From contig CM059193.1 of the NCBI GenBank assembly GCA_030323885.1, positions 96,092,852 to 96,156,851 on the forward strand: a DNA stretch of 64,000 nucleotides, given 5' to 3'. The notes beneath the pieces were generated by a model. The model was not told the origin of the DNA and ran no database searches. It saw only the letters and a list, made by a program, of their open reading frames with translations. Positions 31,255 through 41,339 of the stretch are shown one piece after another. The translations under genes were made by a program, and so were the position numbers. The DNA comes from Branchipolynoe longqiensis. Its lineage: Eukaryota; Annelida; Polychaeta; Phyllodocida; Polynoidae. How positions within the stretch are numbered: position 1 is the stretch's first letter; each line of letters starts with the position of its first letter.

Positions 31255-32869
31255 GTACCTAGTGTAAGCATTCTCTCACAACTCCCCACCCTCTGCTTTC
31301 TTTGTGTGCAAGCATTCTCCCACGACTCCCCACCCTATGCTTTCTTTGTGTGTAAGCATTATCCCACGACTCCCCACTCTCTGACATCGCCCCACCCTCT
31401 GTTTTCTCTGTTTGTAGGTATTCTGCCACATCTCGGCACCCTCTGCATTCTCCTACATTCTCTGTTTGTAGGTATTCTCCCACATCTCCCACCCTCTGCT
31501 TTCTCTGGTTGTAGGTATTCTCCCAAATCTCCCCACCCTCTGCTTACTGTGTGTGTAGGTATTCTACCACATCTCCCCACCCTCTACTTGCTGTGTGTAG
31601 GTATTCTCCCACATCTCCCCACCGTCTGCTTTCTCTGCGTGTAGGTATTCTCCCATATCTCCCTACCCTCTACTTGCTGTCTGTAGGTATTCTGCCACAT
31701 CTCCCCACCCTTTACTTGCTGTGCGTGTTGGTATTCTCCCACATCTCCACACCCTCTACTTTCTGTGTGTGTAGGTATTCTCCCACATCTCCCCACCCTC
31801 TACTTGCTGTCTGTAGGTATTCTCCCACATCTCCCCACCCTCTACTTGCTGTCTGTAGGTATTCTCCCACATCTCCCCACCCTCTACTTGCTGTGTGTAG
31901 GTATTCTCCCACATCTTCCCACCCTCTGCTTTCTCTGCGTGTAGGTATTCTCCCATATCTCCATACCCTCTACTTGCTGTCTGTAGGTAGTCTGCCACAT
32001 CTCCCCACCCTTTACTTGCTGTGCGTGTTGGTATTCTCCCACATCTCCACACCCTCTACTTTCTGTGTGTGTAGGTATTCTCCCACATCTCCCCACCCTC
32101 TACTTGCTGTCTGTAGGTATTCTCCCACATCTCCCCACCCTCTACTTGCTGTCTCTAGGTATTCCCCCATATCTCCCCACCCTCTACTTGCTGTGCGTGT
32201 TGGTATTCTCCCACATCTCCACACCCTCTACTTTCTGTGTGTGTTGGTATTCTCCCACATCTCCACACCCTCTACTTGCTGTGTGCGTAGGTATTCTCCC
32301 ACATCTCCCCACCCTCTACTTGCTGTGTGTAGGTTTTCTCCCATATCTCCCCACCCTCTGCTTTCTTTGTGTGTAGGTATTCTGCCACATCTCCCCACCC
32401 TCTACTTTATGTGTGTGTATGTATTCTCCCACATCTCCCCACCCTCTACTTGCTGTGAGTGTTGGTATTCTCCCACATCTCCCCACCCTCTGCTTTCTCT
32501 GTGTGTAGGTATTCTCCTACATCTCCCTACCCTCTGCTTTCTGTGTGTGTAGGTATTCTCCTACATCTCCCCACACTCTGCTTTCTGTGTGTGTAGGTAT
32601 TCTCCCCATCTCCCCACCCTCTACTTGCTGTGTGTGTTGGTATTCTCCCACTTCTCCCCACCCTCTACTTGCTGTATGTGTAGGTATTCTGCCACATCTC
32701 CCCACTCTCTGCTTTCTGTGTGTGTAAGCATTCTCCCACATCTCCCCACCCTTTGTTTTCTGTGTGTGTAGGCATTCTCCCACATCTCCCCACCCTCTGG
32801 TGTCTGTGTGTGTAGGCATTCTCCCACATCTACCCACCCTCTGCTTTCTGTGTGTGTAGGCATTCTCCA
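31255..32869. repeat. 44-bp-type satellite array, left block
   Basis: About 37 units of 42-44 bp contain ATTCTCCCACATCTCCCC and a variable TGTGTGTGTAGG end. The first units (31255-31400) are the most diverged. A seven-unit block is duplicated with a period of exactly 300 bp (TTCTCTGCGTGTAGG at 31631 and 31931). The long ORFs here are repeat artefacts. Confidence 0.95.
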
Positions 32870-32896
32870 TTAATTTTGGAGAATGCCTACACACAC
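32850..32896. repeat. Perfect 20-bp inverted repeat at the LINE 5' junction
   Basis: GTGTGTGTAGGCATTCTCCA (32850-32869) faces its exact complement at 32877-32896 with a 7-bp loop. The left arm is satellite; the right arm is an inverted satellite copy joined to the LINE body. Confidence 0.95.
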
Positions 32897-34662
32897 TGGT
32901 GGAATAAGAAGTGTGAAGTAGTGGAACAACTTGAGTCTCAACATCGTTCAAGAGAGATGCACAAGAAAGTGAAAGAGATAACAGGTCAAGGATACAGACA
33001 GAGAAGCAGTAAATGTATCAAGAACAAAGACGGCAAAATGCTTTTGAAGAAGATGAAATAAAGTCCAGATGGGAAGAATATGTAAACAAAACAACTCTAT
33101 ACAATGATGACAGAGGGAACCCACCCACAATTGAGAAAGAAGATGGGAATATTATATTAGTATCAGAGGTTGAGAAGGCTATCAATGATCTAAAGGCAGG
33201 TAAGGCTCCTGGAAGTGACCAGATAACATCAGAAATGATAAAAGGACTAGATGAAGTGGGGATTCAAATCATTCATAAGCTAGTAACTGACATCTATGAG
33301 ACTGGATTTATACCATTGAATATGAATGAATCCATATTTGTACGACTCCCAAAGAAGCTAAAACCAACATTGTGTACTGAGTACAGAACACTAAGCCTGA
33401 TGAGTCATATGTTGAAGATGATCCTGAAAATAATGTTACTGAGAAACAGACAGAACATTGAAGAACAAATCAGTAACGTACAAAGTGGGTTTATATCTGG
33501 AAGAGGTACACGTGAAGGGATTTTCAATATGAGAATGATTTGTGAACGTTATTGTGAAGTGAACCAGGATGTTTATGCCTGCTTTATTGACTATGAGAAG
33601 GCCTTCGACCGAGTCAATCATGAACTGTTAATCAAATGTTTACAAGATATTGGTGTCAATGGCAAAGACATTAAACTAATTGTGAACTTATACTGGACAC
33701 AACATGCATTTATAAAAATGGAGCAGGGCCTATCGGATGAAGTTATGATTAAACGAGGAGTTCGACAGGGGTGTGTATTGTCACCATGTCTATTTAACCT
33801 GTACACAGAGATGATTTTCAGACACATTGAAGATTGCAAGGAGTGACAATAGGTGGCATGAACGTCAACAATCTTAGATATGCCGATGACAGTGTAATAC
33901 TAGCAGACAGTGAGAAAAACCTACAAGATATAGTGAATAGAATCAATAAAGCTGGAATACTATTCAACATGAAGATGAATGCCAGGAAGACCAAAACAAT
34001 GGTTATAAGTAAAAAGACAGATAAACCAAATGTCAATATAACCATAGATGGCACAAACATAGAACAAGTATCCGAATTCATATATCTCGGACAAAAGATT
34101 ACAAATGATGGGAGATGTGAGGAAGAAATTAAAAGAAGGATAACAATAGCCCGAACAACATTCTCCAAAATGTATAGAGTGTTAACATCAAGTAAGATAT
34201 TAATACAAACAAGGAAGCGTATTCTTCAGTGTTATGTGTGGTCTACTCTAATGTATGGGGCAGAGACATGGACAATCTCTAAGAAAATGTACAAACGTTT
34301 AGCAGCATTTGAGATGTGGACTTATCGAAGGATGATGAAAATATCATGGACAAAGAAGATCACCAACAAAGAAGTTCTCAGAAAAATTAAAAATAAGAAA
34401 AGCTTGTTTGCCACTATACAGACAAAGAAACTTATTTATTTTGGCCACATCATTCGTCAGAGTTCAATATACCGTACATTGTTGGAAGGGAAGGTGAATG
34501 GCAGCAGAGGGAGAGGGAGACCAAGAACATCATGGTTTACAAATATTTCACAGTGGACAGGCTTGAATTATTCACAGTCTATCAGAACAGCACAACATCG
34601 GGACAAGTGGAGAACCATTGCATCCAACCCTCGACTAGAGGATGGAACTATTGATTGATTGA
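32870..34662 (+). mobile_element. LINE copy 2, inserted in the 44-bp satellite
   Basis: The LINE is 5'-truncated and ends with TTGATTGATTGA, after which the satellite resumes. GGCATTCTCC stands on both sides (32859-32868 and 34663-34672), in phase with the satellite, so it is probably the target duplication. The first 27 bp of the insert contain an inverted piece of the satellite. The 33.27-34.28 kb part is almost identical to the 7.1-8.1 kb fragment, so the family moved recently. Confidence 0.88.
32897..34658 (+). pseudogene. LINE reverse transcriptase and C-terminal region, one frameshift
   Basis: A linker with WWNKKCEVVEQL (32897 on) is followed, in another frame, by RWEEYVNKTTLY and KAGKAPGSDQITSEMIK. 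RT motifs are FVRLPKK, SGFISGRG, CFIDYEKAFDRVNHELL, GVRQGCVLSPCLFN, then NLRYADDSVILADS in a shifted frame. Deletion of one G near 33840 (CKE-stop instead of CKGVTIGG) causes the shift. Thumb and C-terminal parts follow (MYGAETWTIS, FEMWTYRRMMKISWTKKI, LIYFGHIIRQ, GKVNGSRGRGRPRTSW, DKWRTIASNP). The stop is at 34656-34658. No endonuclease domain remains. Confidence 0.9.
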
Positions 34663-35222
34663 GGCATTCTCCCACATCTCCCCACCCTCTGTTTTCTGTG
34701 TGTGTAGGCATTCTCCCACATCTCCCCACCCTCTGCTTTCTGTGTGTGTAGGCATTCTCCCACATCTCCCCACCCTCTGTTTTCTGTGTGTGTAGGTATT
34801 CTCCCACATCTCCCGACCCTCTGCTTTCTGTGTGTGTAGGCATTCTCCCACATCTCCCCACCCTCTGTTTTCTGTGTGTGTAGGCATTCTCCCACATCTC
34901 CCCACCCTCTGCTTTCTGTGTGTGTAGGCATTCTCCCACATCTCCCCACCCTCTGTTGTCTGTGTGTGTAGGCATTCTCCCACATCTCCCCACCCTCTGC
35001 TTGCTGTGCGTGTAGGTATTCTCCCACATCTCCCCACACTCTGCTTTCTGTGTGTGTACGCATTCTCCCACATCTCCCCACCCTCTGCTTTCTGTGTGTG
35101 TAGGCATTCTCCCACATCTCCCCACCCTCTACTTGCTGTGCGTGTAGGTATTCTCCCACATCTCCCCACACTCTGCTTTCTCTGTGTGTAGGCATTCTCC
35201 CACATCTCCTCACCCTCTCTGA
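34663..35222. repeat. 44-bp-type satellite array, right block
   Basis: About 13 units of 42-44 bp continue the left block. A three-unit block (GCTGTGCGTGTAGG then a CACACTCTGC variant) is repeated near 35000 and 35130. Confidence 0.95.
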
Positions 35223-36164
35223 GTTCGGTGGTTCTACAATTGGTTTGGTGTTTGGATACCTATAAATACTTTCCCTAACAGCCTTCACCTTGCTGCATTA
35301 GTGGTCCTTATTGTTTGGGTTTAATGTTTAAAGGTCACCTTCTGGGTGTGTCCAGCCTGACCTTTCATTGTATTATTGCTGGGGAACAATCTGTTATTGT
35401 GCATCGGCGCATGCGCGTAAACAGATTATAACCACATTCACAGTCAGAAGTCAGCTCAACACCTGTACAATTTGAATAAATGTAATAAAGGTAGGCCTGT
35501 TCATGCGGGAGCATCCCGCGAAAGTAGTATATACCATTTATATTGTGAGTTGTTGAATGTGAAATAATTAAATATTATCATTAATATATACAATATTTAA
35601 AGGACGGCGAAATATTTAACAACAATAGCAGAAAGTAGAGAGCATTGTGGCAGTTCTCCGGTAGGTGGGTAGGGGGCGCCACTGCGTGTGCAATACTTGT
35701 GACGTCACGATGATGGCGCTGTAGGGAAGGCAGTGCCAGGGGATCTACACCTAAATCCTCCCACAGGGAGGGCACGCTGGACCATGGCCGCATTTAGGAG
35801 CCAGCTTGTACTCTGGCATCAGGTCAAAGTAAGGACGACGTTCCACCACAGGCAGCTCCTGGCTGTGTCTGTTCTATGGAACTGCGGGATATCCCATGGC
35901 ACGCAACCTAAATGAGCACCTACTGTGGTGGACAGATTCAGACACACAGAACAAATGGTGATTTTCATCTCGAAATAAAACCAAAAGTAAGATTGCCTTT
36001 CATGTGTTAGATGGCAGTAAGGACGCTGGTAGGTCACGTGTTTGACATGTTGTATACTTCAGTGGGCATGTTAGGTAGTTGGGTTAGAGCATTATGTTTA
36101 AGCCACATAATCTAATGGCTTTGAGTTTCTATTAGTGTTCTGACATAAATATGTTAGGTTGCTT
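35223..36164. promoter_or_regulatory. Low-copy stretch with NRF1-like and CRE-like sites
   Basis: GCGCATGCGC (35407-35416) is a perfect NRF1-type palindrome and TGACGTCA (35700-35707) a perfect CRE. They are followed by ATGATGGCGCTG and a GGGGGCGCC near 35675. No convincing gene follows, so a promoter is only an inference. Confidence 0.25.
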
Positions 36165-36801
36165 AGCGACCCACATGACTGACTGACTGGGTTGTTTGTA
36201 ACCTGTGTCGGTTACAGGCTGCAAACTGGCAGCATTGGAGCGGCACCGATAAATCGGTCCGGTCTTGGTCGAAGTAGAAACGTCTAGCAGTCACGTATTC
36301 AAAACACTTCACTCTGGGCGCCGAAGGGTTGGAGAGGCAGGAAGGGAAAAAGATGCGATTCACAGGTGAAGAGCACAGAGCCGCAGTGACAAAGGAAAAG
36401 GGTCCAACCCAAGCAAACACCTCCTTTGATCAGGAGAACTAAACCCAGGAGAAAAATAATAATGGGCAATGTTTCCTTGCTCTGGATTGACCAGACAGGG
36501 AACCAGAGATGAACAGATTAGTGGTGGTAGAAGGTGAAAGACGGCCTCCCTCTGCAATATTCTTTTTAGATTATACCAGGAGAGGAGACCGGGAGGTAAG
36601 GGGCGATAAAAGAGGTGTGGACGAAGTGGATTCTGGACAGGAAGTGTGACCCAAGCGACAACTGCCAAACTATAAATACTGCGGCTCCTGGGGGGGGGGG
36701 GGTGGATAGGGGGCTGTCCGTCCCCCCGCAGGGACTGGCAGACGCCGGAGGCGTCTCCCTAATGAATATGTATTAGTCCAGACCGCCTTAGACTGCTTTA
36801 T
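36165..36801 (-). repeat. Dispersed retroelement-like repeat, copy 1
   Basis: On the minus strand it matches 55840-56315: GTGTTTGCTTGGGTTGGACC, CTTCCTGCCTCTCCAACCC, CCGATTTATCGGTGCC and ACAGGTTACAAACAACCC. Both copies have a TATA-like motif upstream (TATTTATAG here, CTATATAAGG there) and a C-rich leader. It could be an LTR or leader region of an unidentified element. Confidence 0.5.
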
Positions 36802-37094
36802 CTGGTGTCAGAGGTGGCACCGGGGTCGGAGGATCCAGTAGTGCTGAGGGTCTGATGACAGTCACAACTCTATATGAGACAGACACTCTGTTACTGGTAG
36901 CGACTCTCCCGGTGTCACCAACTACCCGGGTGTCAGATACTCGACATATATTAGAACCCCTACTTGTGTTAGAGTGCTTACGGGTGTCCTAGATTCTACT
37001 GGTTTCAGATATTGTAATGCCACCTTGTCGCTTGTTGACGAGAGAATTCGGGCAGTCAGATAAGCTACTACTGTCAGACAATATAGTGGTGCAT
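36802..37094. repeat. Diverged GGTGTC-rich sequence
   Basis: It begins TGGTGTCAGAGGTGGCACC (like a primer-binding site) and GGTGTCA recurs irregularly. It leads into the regular array from 37095. Confidence 0.5.
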
Positions 37095-37550
37095 CTCCCA
37101 TACTGAACAGCTGTCACAGACTGGGCTGGTGTCACAAACTGAAGTGATGTAACATACTGACCTGGTGTCACTGACTGAACTGGTGTCACAGACTAATCTG
37201 GTATCACAAACTGTTGGCAATATATACCCTATTCTGAGTAATGGTATCACATTCTGAATTGGTGTCACATACTGAACAGGTGTCACATACTAAGCAGGTG
37301 TCACAGTCCGACATGGTATCACATACTGAGCTGGTCACATACTGACCTGGTGTCACATATTGACCTGGTGCCACAGACTGACCTGGTGTCACATATTGAC
37401 CTGGTGTCACATACTGACCTGGTGTGATAGATTGACCTGATATCACATACTGAACTGCTGTCACATAATACCTGCATCATGTACGCTACTGGTGTCACAG
37501 ACTGCACTGCTGTCAGACAGTTGGTGTCAGACCCTCTGCTGGTGTCAGGG
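37095..37550. repeat. 18-bp minisatellite, about 23 units
   Basis: The unit is TGACCTGGTGTCACATAC with changes. The central units (37340-37470) are the most regular. It is followed by apparently unique sequence to 37940. Confidence 0.85.
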
Positions 37551-37944
37551 ATCCTTCCAATGCTGGGTGGTGCTGCTACTGCAGTCACCCCTACTGAGGA
37601 CTGTGGATTGTGAAGGTCATCCAATTAGGACATCTTCCTGTGTATCTAGTCACGTGCCTACCCTCGCTTACACCCATGACCTGCATGACGTCACTTCCGC
37701 TCAATGATTACGTCAGCCATGGCTTATTCTCGCCCACGTTCAGCGATAGTCCGATATCGGCCCACCTACAGCTGAGTCTGGCCGCCTCGCGTGTGGACTC
37801 TGGTTGCAGGGCTGTCTGGTTTCCTGTGGCTTTACCAAGTGACCGTTCCCTGTGTTTGTGAATTATATAAGGCTTCTCTAACCCTGCAATGAGGTTTAAC
37901 GTTGCATAGTCCGATAGGCGCATCACTTTTTCAAAAACAAAGCT
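37551..37944. other. Unassigned stretch
   Basis: No gene was recognised. GCATAGTCCGAT near 37901 matches the terminal repeat of the MITE at 54098. Confidence 0.35.
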
Positions 37945-38290
37945 GGTTGGTTTTGGCGTTTTACGTCCTGGCAACATCTAAGGTCATATCAGGATGGGTA
38001 TCGACTTGTAACAGTGTACACACATGGTGACTTTTATAGTGCTGCCGCACTAGGAGGTCAGGCTGCCAGCACCATGACCTCATATCACACTCAGTCACAT
38101 TCTCCTGACACTGAGCTAACCAGTCTGTGCCTTATCCTAATAATGCCGAGCACCTGTTTAGGACATGACAAGTCTCAATTTCTAAGTCATTGGTTAGATT
38201 CGACCAGAGTTCGAACCCGTGGGTTCGAATCCCACGATCTACCAAAACGGGAGACGGAGGCTCACCTCATTTGGCCATCCTGTCTGGTCT
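37945..38290 (-). mobile_element. SINE family 1 body with a different tRNA-like head, copy 3
   Basis: The 3' part (37945-38210) is the common body. The 5' part on the minus strand, GATGGCCAAATGAGGTGAGC to GGGATTCGAACCCACGGG, resembles the 51.4-kb head rather than the GTGGCCGAATCGGTAGAG head. It is either a chimera or a subfamily. Confidence 0.65.
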
Positions 38291-38364
38291 CAAAAACAAA
38301 GCACATACATCCATATCTAGATTTTAACCTACATACACGACTTAGATACGGGTGCCCTTATTAG
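38291..38364. other. Short spacer
   Basis: No feature was recognised. Confidence 0.3.
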
Positions 38365-38620
38365 GTCTGTGTTGCTACATAGAAGGGCACACTATGTCAA
38401 TTTAATAGAACATGTTACTGTTGAAATCTGTGACGTCAGAGTTTTGACAAGCATGATAGCATTAATTCATGCTGTTTATACTTAAAATATTTCTGAAGTT
38501 ACTCATTTTAAATTACTGTTACTCCAAACTAAAGTAAGGTAGATTATAATGGTCAACTTATTATATGTATCTGAGGAAATGATAGAAACTCAAAATCGTC
38601 TGAAAATGGACTTTTAAACA
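38365..38620 (+). repeat. Diverged copy of the 54-kb MITE
   Basis: ACATAGAAGGGCACACT, TAGAACATGTTACTGTTGAA and AAAGTAAGGTAG match the complement of 54098-54427 in order. The terminal repeats are not recognisable here. Confidence 0.55.
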
Positions 38621-38687
38621 AGGGCAGACGCTTGTCGTACTCAACTATCTATAAGCAGCATGGACGTGTTTCCTGTACAGTTCACTA
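38621..38687. other. Short spacer
   Basis: No feature was recognised. Confidence 0.3.
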
Positions 38688-39670
38688 TGTCTGTCGGGGG
38701 GAGGCTCCCTGTGTGTGTCAGTGGGAGGCTCCCTGACCGTGTCGGGGGGAGGCTCGATGTGTGTGTCTGGGTGGGGCTCCCTGTGTCTGTCAGGCGGAGG
38801 CTCCCTGTGTGTGTCGGGGGGAGGCTCCCTGTGTCTGTCGGGGGGAGGCTCCCTGTGTGTGTCGGGGGGAGACTCCCTGTGTGTGTCAGTGGGAGGCTCC
38901 CTGTGTGTGTCGGGGGAGGCTCCCTGTGTCTGTGCTCCCTGTGTGTGTTGGGGGGAGACTCCCTGTGTGTGTCGAGTGGAGGCTCCCTGTGTGTGTCGGG
39001 TGGAGGCTCCCTGTGTGTGTCGGGGGGAGACTGCCTATGTGTGTCGGGGGGAGGCTCCCTGTGTGTGTCTGGGTGGGGCTCCCTGTGTCTGTCGGGGGTA
39101 GGCTCCATGTGTGTGTCAGGGGGAGGCTCCCTGTGTCTGTCGGGAGGAGGCTCCCTGTGTGTGTCTGGGTGGGGCTCCCTGTGTCTGTCGGGGGGAGGGT
39201 CCCTGTGGGTGTCGGGAAGGCTCCCTGTTGTGGGTCGGGGGAGGCTCCCTGTGTTTGTTGGGGGAGGCTCCCTGTGTGTGTCGGGTGGAGGCTCCCTGTG
39301 TGTGTCAGTGGGAGGCTCCCTATGTGTGTCGGGGGGAGGCTCCCTGTGTGTGTCGGGGGAGGCTCCCTGTGTGTGTCTGGGTGGGGCTCCCTGTGTCTGT
39401 CTGGGGGAGGCTCCCTGTGTGTGTCAGGGGGAGGCTCCCTGTGTCTGTCGGGGGGAGGCTCCCTGTGTGTGTCGGGGGAGGCTCCCTGTGTGTGTCGGGG
39501 GAGGCTCCCTGTGTGTGTCGGGGGGAGGCTCCCTGTGTGTGTCGGGGGGAGGCTCCCTGTGTATGTCGGGGGGATGCTCCCTGTGTCTGCCAGGGGAGCC
39601 TCCATGTGTGTTTCAGGGGGGCACTTCCTGTGTATGTCGGGGGGATGCTCCATGTGTGTGTCGGGGGGGG
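38688..39670. repeat. 24/25-bp minisatellite, about 40 units
   Basis: The unit is TCGGGGGGAGGCTCCCTGTG plus TGTG, alternating between 24 and 25 bp through G-run length. Each unit has the short inverted motif GGGAGGCTCCC. Long ORFs in five frames are repeat artefacts. Confidence 0.95.
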
Positions 39671-39985
39671 GGGCTCCCATGTTAAAGTGAGCACTGAGTT
39701 CCTGCTGGAAATATCAACATCAAATTCAGCAATGGTGAGCCCGACATTACACTAATATACCGCTACCTGGCCTACAACCAATGATCTGAGATCTATTATC
39801 ACCACCGGAAGTACCTCATCAGTCCACAGACTGACGAGTCGGGCTGGACGAGATGTCCTCCCACCTCTCTCTGGAGAAGTCACCAGCCGCAGAAACCCCG
39901 TCATGATGTCCGACCATCTGCCAGAACACGGTGGTCGTCTAACCAGTCCCCCCTCTACTGACCAGCGTGTACTTACCCCCGCACA
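39671..39985. other. Apparently unique spacer between two arrays
   Basis: This is about 300 bp of balanced composition without ORF or repeat match. CTGACGAG and, on the other strand, CTGATGAG occur 8 bp apart, but no ribozyme fold is supported. Confidence 0.4.
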
Positions 39986-40215
39986 CACACTTCCCCCTCT
40001 ACACACACTTACCCCCCCCCCCCATGCACACACTACATCCCCATACACACATACATACACCTATTACCCCCACTCACACACATACAATTACCGCCCCCAC
40101 ACACATACACTTACCGCCCCACACACATACACTTACCGCCCCCACACACATACACTAACCGCCCCCACACACATACACTTACCGCCCCCACACACATACA
40201 CTTACCGCCCCACAC
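39986..40215. repeat. CA-rich array with 23-bp unit, cut by the gap
   Basis: The last part has the unit TTACCGCCCCCACACACATACAC about six times and runs into the run of N. Confidence 0.9.
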
Positions 40216-40713
40216 NNNNNNNNNNNNNNNNNNNNNNNNNNNNNNNNNNNNNNNNNNNNNNNNNNNNNNNNNNNNNNNNNNNNNNNNNNNNNNNNNNNNN
40301 NNNNNNNNNNNNNNNNNNNNNNNNNNNNNNNNNNNNNNNNNNNNNNNNNNNNNNNNNNNNNNNNNNNNNNNNNNNNNNNNNNNNNNNNNNNNNNNNNNNN
40401 NNNNNNNNNNNNNNNNNNNNNNNNNNNNNNNNNNNNNNNNNNNNNNNNNNNNNNNNNNNNNNNNNNNNNNNNNNNNNNNNNNNNNNNNNNNNNNNNNNNN
40501 NNNNNNNNNNNNNNNNNNNNNNNNNNNNNNNNNNNNNNNNNNNNNNNNNNNNNNNNNNNNNNNNNNNNNNNNNNNNNNNNNNNNNNNNNNNNNNNNNNNN
40601 NNNNNNNNNNNNNNNNNNNNNNNNNNNNNNNNNNNNNNNNNNNNNNNNNNNNNNNNNNNNNNNNNNNNNNNNNNNNNNNNNNNNNNNNNNNNNNNNNNNN
40701 NNNNNNNNNNNNN
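40216..40713. other. Assembly gap of 498 N
   Basis: The gap is entered from a CA-rich array and left in a TA-rich microsatellite, so a collapsed or unassembled tandem repeat is likely. Frames drawn through it are meaningless. Confidence 0.99.
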
Positions 40714-40974
40714 ATATATATGTGTATGTTTATTATGTGGATATATATATATATATCCTTTAGATGTACATATATAGAGCACAGCCTATATATAGTATAC
40801 CCAAAGACCTGAGGGTGGTAGTGCTTGTTTATAATCCTGTAATAGCATGTATATGTGAACATGTGTATATATGGGCTTTATAATTTATTATATGTGTGTA
40901 GTGGTCTGGCATGACATCTGAGGCAAGGAGCCGCATAGACATGTAGGTGTGGGTAGTGTGGTGCCATTAGGGAG
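40714..40974. repeat. AT-rich sequence with TA microsatellites
   Basis: TATATA runs and GTATATATG motifs continue to about 40900. No gene was seen. Confidence 0.6.
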
Positions 40975-41065
40975 CTTGGGTGGTGTAATGGTTAGCACAC
41001 TGGCCCGGAATGCAAAGAGATGTGGGTTCGAGTCCCGCTCTAGGTGCAATATTTCCCATGTTCAT
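40975..41065 (+). mobile_element. tRNA-Gln-like SINE, copy 2
   Basis: GGTGGTGTAATGGTTAGCAC (A-box region, tRNA-Gln-like) and GTGGGTTCGAGTCCCGCTC (B box) are followed by TAGGTGCAATATTTCCCATG. It shares this with 29618-29700. A single body could not be followed beyond about 41070. Confidence 0.7.
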
Positions 41066-41339
41066 CCACCCATGACACGTGAATAGATACGCGGACAGGA
41101 TTTGTCTGCCTGTATTAATTCGACACCTGTGTGATAATACCATGGACCATTTATTTTGTATTTAGTATTCACTATATATACAGCATTCCGCTGTGAGTAG
41201 AACGACAATGAAGCATACAACAAATGTGGAAATACAAGTGTCCGCTACATTCCGTTAGTACGCGGAAGAGTGAGTGCAGGTGTGAGACTTCTACTCAACC
41301 TGCTCTATACTTACCAGGTGATGCCACAGACCGTAGGTC
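41066..41339. other. Unassigned stretch
   Basis: No feature was recognised. Confidence 0.3.

Noticed and set aside
31551..32552. A 333-codon frame and several antisense frames
   Set aside because: They are translations of the 42-44-bp satellite, shifting frame from unit to unit.
38660..39755. Cys-rich and Pro/Thr-rich ORFs of 200-340 codons resembling secreted proteins
   Set aside because: They arise in five frames of a 24/25-bp minisatellite, and no signal peptide or conserved spacing is independent of the repeat.
39800..39870. Hammerhead ribozyme core: CTGACGAG on one strand and CTGATGAG on the other
   Set aside because: The second box reads GAGA rather than GAAA, no stem III pairs, and the possible stem I is too short on either strand.
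40179..40862. ORFs of more than 200 codons across the gap
   Set aside because: They consist mostly of unknown residues from the run of N.
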